Shown piece by piece: positions 23,509-28,676 of a stretch of 28,676 bases of DNA. Location of the stretch: positions 1 to 28,676 of IMG/VR virus record IMGVR_UViG_3300036761_001519; one strand, written 5' to 3'. The notes under the pieces are model-generated. The model made no database searches. It was not told the origin of the DNA and worked only from the letters and a program-made list of their open reading frames with translations. This DNA comes from a virus. The first letter of the stretch is position 1. Each line of letters opens with the position of its first letter. Position numbers and translations under genes: made by a program.

Positions 23509-23534
23509 GGAGAGGGGAAATAAATCCCCTCTCC
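23509..23534 (-). other. GC-rich hairpin between SSB-like and membrane genes
   Basis: A perfect 10-bp stem (GGAGAGGGGA with TCCCCTCTCC) closes a six-base loop in the 57-base gap. It is far more GC-rich than its surroundings. There is no U-run after it on the minus strand, so it is not a standard intrinsic terminator; it could mark an mRNA processing or stability point. It sits just upstream of the AAAGGAG that serves the next gene. Confidence 0.75.
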
Positions 23535-23549
23535 TGCCTGCCGTGCTTC

Positions 23550-24038
23550 TTACTCTTCTGGTTCTTCGTTTCCGTCTGCAACTTTTGTTTCTTCAACTCC
23601 AGGTTCTTGGTCTGGGGCTTTTTCTTTCTTTACTTCTGTTTTTGCAACTGGGGCTACCTTAATTAATTCCATGCCCTGAACAAACAATTCTTTTATTGCT
23701 TTTTTAGCAGATTCTACATCTTTTACATCTACTAGTTTCATATCCGCTAACATCCCCGTTACGGCAGCATACACTGACCTTTCATCGCTGCAAACATATG
23801 ATGCATTATTGCCACCATACGGTTTTCCACCGTATTTACCACCACCAGAGCCACCTGGCTGATTCTTAGTAACATGTTCCATTATGTATGTCTCTTTATT
23901 AAATTCTGCTTTAATACTATCCCCTGCTTTAAATTCTTTGGCTTCAGCAAGGGCGGTAGAAGTAGCTTTAAACCATTTCTTTGTTCCATCTACCTTTTCA
24001 CAATAAATCTGTTTCTCTCCTACTTTTATTAATTTCAT
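23550..24038 (-). CDS. Putative single-strand DNA-binding (OB-fold-like) protein
   Basis: The 162-residue protein has a short beta-rich N-terminal domain (IYCEKVDGTKKWFKAT, then GDSIKAEFNKE, about 1-58), a Gly-rich linker (GGSGGGKYGG), a helical region from SDERSVYAAV to ELFVQGMELI, and a very acidic C-terminus (EEPEE). OB-domain, Gly linker and acidic tail is the layout of phage ssDNA-binding proteins, whose tail contacts partner enzymes. No decisive motif is present, so the call is tentative. It has its own promoter and structured leader upstream, with SD AAGGAG. Confidence 0.5.
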   Translation of the reverse strand: MKLIKVGEKQIYCEKVDGTKKWFKATSTALAEAKEFKAGDSIKAEFNKETYIMEHVTKNQPGGSGGGKYGGKPYGGNNASYVCSDERSVYAAVTGMLADMKLVDVKDVESAKKAIKELFVQGMELIKVAPVAKTEVKKEKAPDQEPGVEETKVADGNEEPEE

Positions 24039-24062
24039 TGTTCTCTTCTCCTTTTTATTTTT

Positions 24063-24163
24063 GGTCTTAGAATATTAACTTCTTTCCACCCTACGGTAGA
24101 GGCAGTGTTTAACGTGTTCGGATAATTACTGCCCTATCCAAGCGTTCTTCACGCAATAAGACC
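24063..24163 (-). ncRNA. Structured RNA leader with possible pseudoknot
   Basis: The minus-strand RNA beginning at 24163 can fold fully. The ends pair (GGTCTTA with TAAGACC). Inside are a hairpin GCGT-GAAGA-ACGC (24154-24142), a hairpin CTACC-GTAG-GGTGG (24099-24086) and two crossing helices: GGATA (24139-24135) with TATCC (24124-24120), and GGCAGT (24133-24128) with ACTGCC (24106-24101). The crossing order 1-2-1'-2' is an H-type pseudoknot. It ends about 24 bases before the SSB-like ATG. Regulatory action is inference, by analogy with the T4 gene 32 leader. Confidence 0.5.
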
Positions 24164-24168
24164 ATTAA

Positions 24169-24177
24169 ATTATAGCA
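24169..24177 (-). promoter_or_regulatory. Extended -10 promoter (TGCTATAAT) for SSB-like gene
   Basis: On the minus strand TGC precedes a perfect TATAAT at 24174-24169. No good -35 is seen 17 bases upstream (TTTTTA), so it would be an extended -10 type. The predicted start at about 24162 coincides with the first paired base of the structured leader. It overlaps the stop codon of the 47-aa gene. Confidence 0.6.
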
Positions 24178-24313
24178 TCCTATCTGCTACATAAAAACCT
24201 GCTACTCCAACAACTATCATTGCTACCAATACCGGATGAGATGAAACTACAGCTAACAATCCTACTACCGCCAACACTATGCCTACGCCTTTAACGATAT
24301 TCTTTGTATCCAT
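24170..24313 (-). CDS. Small membrane protein, 47 aa
   Basis: The ORF follows the acyl-carrier-protein gene with SD AAGGAG and ATG at 24313. Residues 8-42 are Val/Gly/Ala-rich and hydrophobic (GVGIVLAVVGLLAVVSS, then VLVAMIVVGVAGFYVA), predicting two short membrane helices in a hairpin. Its stop TAA falls inside the -10 of the next promoter. No family is recognised; a holin-like or proteolipid-like role is only a possibility. Confidence 0.6.
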   Translation of the reverse strand: MDTKNIVKGVGIVLAVVGLLAVVSSHPVLVAMIVVGVAGFYVADRML

Positions 24314-24329
24314 GGTTCTCCTTTTATTA

Positions 24330-24581
24330 TTACTTTCCTTCTCCACTTTCGGGAGTTAATAGTTTCTCTATATTAGCCACCATATCGCCTACAGTTACAA
24401 ATTTCTCTGCGTCTTCATCTAATATAGAAATGTTAAATATATTTTCACATTCCATGATTATCTCCACAGAATCCAATTCGTCAATGTTTAAATCTACTAA
24501 TTTGGATTCTGCTTTGATATCTTCTACTTTTAAATTCATGGTTTGTGCAATTATTTCTATTACTTTAGCCAAAGTTTCCAT
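24330..24581 (-). CDS. acpP: Acyl carrier protein
   Basis: The 83-residue acidic helical protein has the carrier signature NIDELDSVEII with the phosphopantetheine serine (S38), ending in a normal helix (DEDAEKFVTVGDMVANIEKLL). The start is placed at 24581 because GGGAGG lies just upstream; an in-frame TTG 18 bases earlier contains this SD and is unlikely. By family it carries acyl groups on a 4'-phosphopantetheine arm added by a host transferase. No fatty-acid or polyketide synthesis partner is visible here. It lies between the 5'-3' exonuclease and a small membrane-protein gene. Confidence 0.88.
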   Translation of the reverse strand: METLAKVIEIIAQTMNLKVEDIKAESKLVDLNIDELDSVEIIMECENIFNISILDEDAEKFVTVGDMVANIEKLLTPESGEGK

Positions 24582-24606
24582 TATTTTACCTCCCTTCAAT
24601 TAAAAT

Positions 24607-25611
24607 TTATCTATCACCATATAAATCAGATTGAGTATCATCCCGAACTTCATCTCTGTCAATTGGTTCTGATACTTCTTTTGTTTTCTTCGACTTTTTA
24701 GGTTTTATTGTTGTCTTCTTCTCTTTCTTTAATTTTCGTTCCATTTTAAGTCGGCAAGCCTCATAAGTAATGATGTTTTCTGTGCCAAAAATAGATGGTA
24801 ATCTTTTTGCTATCCCTGGACTAAATGCCTCTGGATAAAAGAATTCTTTACCCGTAACATTGATTTTTTCTAATTCAGGTCTTATTTTATCTTTAATTTC
24901 TTGAGGCAAGTCAAGTAAGGACACACACATAAGTCTTTTATCATAATCCTCTTCATTTAATACAGGAGAGCAAAGATTATCTGTTTTTTCAATTTCAACT
25001 TTCTTCATCAACTCTTTATATGCCAATTCTTTTTCTCTATTTCTGTCTAGTGATAATATTTTATAAGGATGGTCTTTATAAACACGATGAGTAGAATACC
25101 ATCTAACATTGTCGTAAGTAAGCAATTGAGTAAAATCTTTATCAGAAGAAACTACAATACATAAATTATTTGCGAAATATCTTGTTGCTTCCGAAATAAT
25201 ATCATCTGCTTCTATTCTATCTAATTTAATAACAAACATAGGTAAATTCTCTTTTATTCTTTCTAATTGTTGATTATGATTTTCAAATTCTTTATCAAAA
25301 TCAACAAATCTAAGTTTACTTCTTTGTTCTTCTCTGTTGCCTTTGTACGATTTTTCTATTTCTTTTCTCCAACAATTTCTCCCATCCCCACACAAAATAA
25401 TTTTATCGCCTTCTTCATCCGAATAACCAATTTTTTTAAGACTTCCTATAATAGAAGTCATGGTTATGTATGTAGAAGGAAGAGCAAGAATTTGTTCTGC
25501 TTCTTCCCTTCTTCCTTCTTGAATTAATTTATCCTTCTTTTCCATAGTTGCATTATAAGAATTAATAGCTTGAAACATTAAGATTGAGTAATCTATCAAT
25601 ATTATTTTCAT
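24607..25611 (-). CDS. 5'-3' exonuclease / flap-nuclease (T4 RNase H-like)
   Basis: The 334-residue protein matches the FEN/5'-nuclease superfamily: LIDYS (D7), CGDGRNCWRKE (D76), EADDII (E134, D136, D137) and SSDKDF (D157, D159). These acidic residues bind the two metals that cleave RNA primers and flaps. The middle has the YKGNRE helical-arch region and the C-terminus is a long Lys-rich tail (KLKKEKKTTIKPKKSKKTK). This fits removal of RNA primers after lagging-strand synthesis. The gene starts one base after the Vsr-like endonuclease stop and uses an SD inside that gene's end. Confidence 0.88.
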   Translation of the reverse strand: MKIILIDYSILMFQAINSYNATMEKKDKLIQEGRREEAEQILALPSTYITMTSIIGSLKKIGYSDEEGDKIILCGDGRNCWRKEIEKSYKGNREEQRSKLRFVDFDKEFENHNQQLERIKENLPMFVIKLDRIEADDIISEATRYFANNLCIVVSSDKDFTQLLTYDNVRWYSTHRVYKDHPYKILSLDRNREKELAYKELMKKVEIEKTDNLCSPVLNEEDYDKRLMCVSLLDLPQEIKDKIRPELEKINVTGKEFFYPEAFSPGIAKRLPSIFGTENIITYEACRLKMERKLKKEKKTTIKPKKSKKTKEVSEPIDRDEVRDDTQSDLYGDR

Positions 25612-25612
25612 A

Positions 25613-26215
25613 TTAAAATTCCTTTAATTTTATTATTAATTTATCTAAATCCTTTAACTCGTGTTCCCAAATAATTAGGGTTTTATAATTTTGATGTATA
25701 TATCCTTTTATGCGAATTTTATCTCTTTTCTTATTGTCTACTCTATTATGCCAATAATCTCCAAACATTTCTATAATCTTTTTATTCTTAATATCAATAA
25801 AGTCTGGATTAAAATTAAATTTTTTAAATTTAATCCAAAAACTGCCATTTCCTACGAATTTATACGGTAATTTTAGATGTTTAAATAATTTAATTAGAAA
25901 CTTTTCGGGTTTGGATTTTGTAAATTTAAAAGATTTTAAATTAATTTTAATTCTTTCTTCTCTAAATTTCTTGTTTTTCCATAATTTTAAAAGTTTTATA
26001 TGATTGGAGCAAGATAAACATCTTTTTTGACCATATAACCAATTTGGGTATGTAATTTCTCTACCACAACCTTCTACACAGAAGTGTTTGGCGGATTTTC
26101 TGCCATCTATATAATTTGCAGCGGTTACACCTTTCATTTCTCCTCTAATCATTTTACAGACACCGCAAGGGCAGTTGTTTTTGTGAATTCTTTCTTTTGA
26201 ATTTTTGTATTTCAT
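25613..26215 (-). CDS. Vsr-like homing endonuclease with zinc fingers (full-length)
   Basis: The 200-residue protein has N-terminal Cys motifs (NCPCGVC, FCVEGCG, RCLSCS), then a Vsr-like nuclease with KPEKFLIKLFKHL, FNPDFI, KKIIEMFGDYWH and TLIIWEHEL. These elements identify the Vsr-like/EDxHD-related homing-endonuclease group seen as free-standing phage genes. It is an intact relative of the shortened copy at 3825-4163. It lies just upstream of the 5'-3' exonuclease gene. It overlaps the small zinc-finger gene by four bases. Confidence 0.83.
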   Translation of the reverse strand: MKYKNSKERIHKNNCPCGVCKMIRGEMKGVTAANYIDGRKSAKHFCVEGCGREITYPNWLYGQKRCLSCSNHIKLLKLWKNKKFREERIKINLKSFKFTKSKPEKFLIKLFKHLKLPYKFVGNGSFWIKFKKFNFNPDFIDIKNKKIIEMFGDYWHNRVDNKKRDKIRIKGYIHQNYKTLIIWEHELKDLDKLIIKLKEF

Positions 26216-26361
26216 TCTTCCTCTTCAATAAAATAGCAATTTTCTAATTTATTTTCCTTAGAGTAATGATAATAAACATTCCCTTTCTTAATATAATCTT
26301 CGCCTTCTAAGATAGGAGATTTACAATAGAAACAGATTTTTTCTTCGTTATTTTCTGTCAT
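26212..26361 (-). CDS. Small zinc-finger-like protein, 49 aa
   Basis: The ORF stops inside the homing-endonuclease start (ATGA). The peptide has CFYC, then GNVYYH, a later Cys (ENCYF) and an acidic end, so a single zinc site is likely. It resembles the 43-aa protein at 18654-18785. The SD is weak. Function is unknown. Confidence 0.5.
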   Translation of the reverse strand: MTENNEEKICFYCKSPILEGEDYIKKGNVYYHYSKENKLENCYFIEEEE

Positions 26362-26366
26362 TTTAT

Positions 26367-26936
26367 TTATTCATTCTTTTTCCAAATTTCCGATGTTAAA
26401 AATGGAAAATCATCTAGTTCGATTGGTAAATAACCATGCGACACATCTAATTTAGTTTGAATAATAGCAAATAAATTCCATAGCAATGCTGAAGAATGCG
26501 GTTCGTCTTCTTTTTTATCAATACATGCCCATAAATGGCGCATTGCTGAATCATACATCCTACTAATTGGCTGCCCTTTTCTCCAATTATTTTTAGCATA
26601 TTTTTTTGCACCTTGTTGAAAATGAATTGCTACTGCCCTCATAGGAGAAGAATAACAACCATCTGTAGTTTCTTTAATATATTCTATCGTATATTCAATA
26701 GCGGTATAAAGATAATTAAGAGTATCTTCTCTTACAATAGAAACCTTTGAAAACATTAATAGATTGTTTTCAATCAAATCTAAAGTAGAGGGAAAATTAT
26801 CTTTAGTGTTATGATTAGTCTTATAATGAAACAATGCTTCTCCTGGAATCAAATGTGGCTGCCCTTTTCCTTCATCTGTATCTCTTACACTTCCAGAATT
26901 AAATTCTTGCCTTTTTCCTGAATCTTTTATTTCCAT
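26367..26936 (-). CDS. dATP/dGTP diphosphohydrolase-type protein (DUF5664-like)
   Basis: The 189-residue protein contains HLIPGEALFHY near residue 28 and the conserved GAKKYAKNNWRKGQPISRMY block, then AMRHLWAC and a downstream helix (SALLWNLFAII). This is the dGTP_diPhyd_N/DUF5664 pattern, an all-alpha NTP pyrophosphatase-related family found in phages. It probably acts on purine deoxynucleotides. Between the two blocks is an insert of about 70 residues (KVSIVREDTLNYLY and on) not typical of the family. It overlaps the 2-deoxyribosyltransferase-like gene by one base. Confidence 0.75.
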   Translation of the reverse strand: MEIKDSGKRQEFNSGSVRDTDEGKGQPHLIPGEALFHYKTNHNTKDNFPSTLDLIENNLLMFSKVSIVREDTLNYLYTAIEYTIEYIKETTDGCYSSPMRAVAIHFQQGAKKYAKNNWRKGQPISRMYDSAMRHLWACIDKKEDEPHSSALLWNLFAIIQTKLDVSHGYLPIELDDFPFLTSEIWKKNE

Positions 26937-27559
26937 TATTTCTTCTCCTCTGTTAATATATATTTTTCCTTAATAAATTTAATTGTTTCATTTACTGTGT
27001 AAAATATTTGTCCTCCAGAAAGCATATTGCCAAATATCATAGTAGAATTAGCATCCGTTTTACTGTGGTCTGGTAATATTAAATATACTGGAATTTTAAA
27101 TAAAGCAGCTACGAACATTTCCCAATGAGTGCCTACTGTTAAAATATCTTTAGGAAGATATGCGACAATAAAATCAGACCTTATTACTGCCTCGAAATCT
27201 CCAAAAAACTCTAAATCTCTTTCCCTATTACCATCTATAAATTTTCTTGTTCTCATTGCTCGAAATACTTCGATTAATTCAGTATTATTATTTGGTTCTA
27301 TTACACCAAACCAAATTTTCCACATGGCTTCATAAAATTTTTCAAAATGTCCACCTTGTTTCAATCCTTTTATGTATTCGCAATTAGATGCAGTAATTTT
27401 TCCGGTCTTGGCTGCTTCTTGGCGAACCGGACAATAAATAAGCAAATCTTTATTTTTTAATGACTCATAAACAATATTTCTCCAATTGTCTGCATTTTTA
27501 GGAGAAGATTCTATATATCCTGCCAAATAAGTAGTATATTTTATTCTATCATTTATCAT
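26936..27559 (-). CDS. Nucleoside 2-deoxyribosyltransferase-like protein
   Basis: The 207-residue protein has the family layout: YLAGYIE near the N-terminus, DFEAVIRSDFIVAYLP in the middle and GTHWEMFVAALFKIPVYLI with the candidate nucleophile E147. These enzymes exchange bases on deoxynucleosides or hydrolyse deoxynucleoside monophosphates. It sits beside a deoxynucleotide diphosphohydrolase, consistent with control of the nucleotide pool. It overlaps the upstream homing endonuclease by four bases. Substrate is uncertain. Confidence 0.75.
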   Translation of the reverse strand: MINDRIKYTTYLAGYIESSPKNADNWRNIVYESLKNKDLLIYCPVRQEAAKTGKITASNCEYIKGLKQGGHFEKFYEAMWKIWFGVIEPNNNTELIEVFRAMRTRKFIDGNRERDLEFFGDFEAVIRSDFIVAYLPKDILTVGTHWEMFVAALFKIPVYLILPDHSKTDANSTMIFGNMLSGGQIFYTVNETIKFIKEKYILTEEKK

Positions 27560-28284
27560 ATTATTTTCTCCTTTTTTAAGAATTTTCTATTTAAAATTTT
27601 TATATTTATATTGGGGTATAACTTTTTAAATAATCTAAATTTCTTTTTTGCATCATCTCTCCACCAACCTTTAATCTCAATATATTCATCTGTTTTTGGC
27701 AAATAAAAATCTGGAGTGTAAGTGGAATCTCCTAAATCAAAGGTCTGTTGTTCATATTGCCATTTGATTTTGTTCTTATCCAAATACTTGGCATATTTAA
27801 TTTCCCACGTGCTGCGCATCCAAATAGATTTATAATAAGAACCTTTGCTGTGCGTAATTTTCCCAAACATCGGATTACCTTTCCCACTCATTCTTTTACT
27901 AAGTTTTAATTTTGTTTCTATTGTTGGTTTATATTTTTTATGCGAAACGCTTGCTTTTGCCCTTGTTTTTAAACTTTTCATACAATTGTTATTTCCTAAC
28001 TGGCAGCATGATTTGCAATATTTATATGTATAATTGCTTAATTTTTTATTGCATATTTTACAATGTGGCAATCCACCTTTGAAATGATGGTGCTCTATGC
28101 CTATACATGTTCCTTTTATTTGTTTAGAATGAAATTTGTCGTTGCACTGTTTGCATCTCTTTGCATTATAACTTATTTTTCTTTTAATACCTTTGTTCAA
28201 ACAATCTATACAGTAATTTATTTTTAATGTTCTACCGTCTATGTAATTGGGATTGTTTATTCCTTTGTTATTTAATTTTTTCAT
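27556..28284 (-). CDS. PD-(D/E)XK homing endonuclease with NUMOD3 and zinc fingers
   Basis: The 242-residue protein has three Cys-pair modules in the first half (CIDC, RCKQC, CKICNKKLSNYTYKYCKSC), a NUMOD3-like segment (GKGNPMFGK) and the nuclease core RSTWEIKYAKYLDK, FDLGDSTYTPDFYLP, EYIEIKGWW. It is the intact relative of the 22394-23005 protein. It is located between the protease and 2-deoxyribosyltransferase genes and overlaps the protease end by 17 bases, as expected for a recently settled mobile gene. Confidence 0.87.
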   Translation of the reverse strand: MKKLNNKGINNPNYIDGRTLKINYCIDCLNKGIKRKISYNAKRCKQCNDKFHSKQIKGTCIGIEHHHFKGGLPHCKICNKKLSNYTYKYCKSCCQLGNNNCMKSLKTRAKASVSHKKYKPTIETKLKLSKRMSGKGNPMFGKITHSKGSYYKSIWMRSTWEIKYAKYLDKNKIKWQYEQQTFDLGDSTYTPDFYLPKTDEYIEIKGWWRDDAKKKFRLFKKLYPNINIKILNRKFLKKEKII

Positions 28285-28676
28285 TTGTGTTTTCTAAAAA
28301 AAATTTTATGGTATTTAATCTTATAATTCCATATGTCATCCATGCCGGAACATCTGATTTCGGCTGATAAGGATAAAGATGGGATACAATTCCAAGCAAT
28401 TTTCCTTCTTTTGAATATACTCCACCACCCGAATTTCCAAAATAAATATTGTCTGAAATATACATATAATTTCCGATATATTTTAAAATTCTTCCTTCAC
28501 TTACAACATCTTCAATTCCCATTGGATTTCCAACTATATAAACATCAGCACCAATCCTAGGTTCATATTCCGCAAGTTCTGTATATATTTTAGGTTCAAT
28601 TGAATCATCTTTTGGTTTAAGAAGCATCAAATCATTTGAATTATAGAATTCTTCTTCTGTAGTAACTTTATTATCA
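28268..28676 (-). CDS. Trypsin-like serine protease (5' end beyond window)
   Basis: The frame is open to the right edge, so only the C-terminal ~135 residues are seen. They contain NDLMLLK (catalytic Asp region), GNPMG followed by SEGRI, and YFGNSGGGVY with the nucleophile Ser. This is the S1/HtrA-like trypsin pattern. The catalytic His should lie upstream of the window. No PDZ domain follows, and it ends soon after IVSHLYPY. The substrate is unknown. Confidence 0.8.
   Translation of the reverse strand, partial: DNKVTTEEEFYNSNDLMLLKPKDDSIEPKIYTELAEYEPRIGADVYIVGNPMGIEDVVSEGRILKYIGNYMYISDNIYFGNSGGGVYSKEGKLLGIVSHLYPYQPKSDVPAWMTYGIIRLNTIKFFLENTNEKIK

Noticed and set aside
23509-23534. Rho-independent terminator
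   Set aside because: The stem is strong but is followed on the minus strand by CTTCCTAAAGG rather than a U-run, and genes continue in the same direction.
24063-24163. tRNA or tRNA-like gene
   Set aside because: It has a 7-bp closing stem and a short first hairpin, but no T-loop (TTCRA), no 7-base anticodon loop with 5-bp stem and no plausible anticodon arm; the pseudoknot fold explains the pairing better.
1-28676. CRISPR arrays, insertion sequences or attachment sites
   Set aside because: No regularly spaced repeats, transposase genes, terminal inverted repeats or integrase were seen; the paired similarities found are explained by duplicated homing-endonuclease genes.

Overview
This window is a piece of an AT-rich tailed-phage (or prophage-like) genome, almost entirely its DNA replication, recombination and nucleotide-metabolism region. 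Every gene I can support is on the minus strand, so transcription runs from high to low coordinates. Genes are packed with stop/start overlaps (ATGA, TAATG) and usually a good Shine-Dalgarno (GGAGG, AAGGAG). TGA, TAA and TAG all act as ordinary stops. The strong SDs and TTGACA-17-TATACT promoters fit a bacterial, possibly Firmicutes-like host, but the host cannot be named from sequence alone. No structural (capsid, tail, terminase) genes, rRNA, tRNA or CRISPR array were seen. No stretch longer than about 300 bases lacks a gene.

Layout from high to low coordinates. 28676-26367: the end of a trypsin-like protease, a PD-(D/E)XK homing endonuclease, a nucleoside 2-deoxyribosyltransferase-like protein and a dATP/dGTP diphosphohydrolase-type protein. 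26361-24170: a small zinc-finger-like protein, a Vsr-like homing endonuclease, a 5'-3' exonuclease, an acyl carrier protein and a tiny membrane protein. 24177-23509: an extended -10 promoter, a structured RNA leader with a possible pseudoknot, a putative ssDNA-binding (OB-fold-like) gene and a strong GC-rich hairpin. 23492-19159: small membrane proteins, another homing endonuclease, a zinc/PrimPol/helicase protein, a RuvC-like resolvase and a small unknown. 19149-11313: promoter, PD-(D/E)XK-like nuclease, RecA/UvsX, a full-length BT1-like MFS transporter, HNH endonuclease, HExxH protein, ClpP-like protease and family-B DNA polymerase. 11306-5752: promoter, HTH-metallophosphoesterase, N-terminal half of a Rad50/SbcC (gp46) ATPase with a complete intein in its P-loop, and Mre11/SbcD (gp47). 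5755-1: promoter, HExxH paralog, KTSC protein, coiled-coil protein, the separate C-terminal half of Rad50, a decayed homing endonuclease, metallophosphoesterase, HAD phosphatase, RmlD-like reductase and a nucleotidyltransferase-kinase fusion.

Together these encode a nearly self-sufficient replication/recombination machine: polymerase B, primase-helicase, RecA, Rad50/Mre11, RuvC-like resolvase, flap-type exonuclease and possible SSB. Around it are nucleotide-pool enzymes, a sugar-nucleotide set and several accessory membrane proteins. Selfish elements are numerous: five free-standing homing endonuclease genes of three families plus one LAGLIDADG intein.

The most notable points are the two-gene Rad50 with an intein exactly in Walker A; three near-identical compact promoter-SD cassettes; the pseudoknot-like leader before the SSB-like gene; and phage-borne MFS transporter, acyl carrier protein and sugar-activation genes. 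I also report eight short genes of 36-49 residues in the gaps between and overlapping ends of the longer genes.
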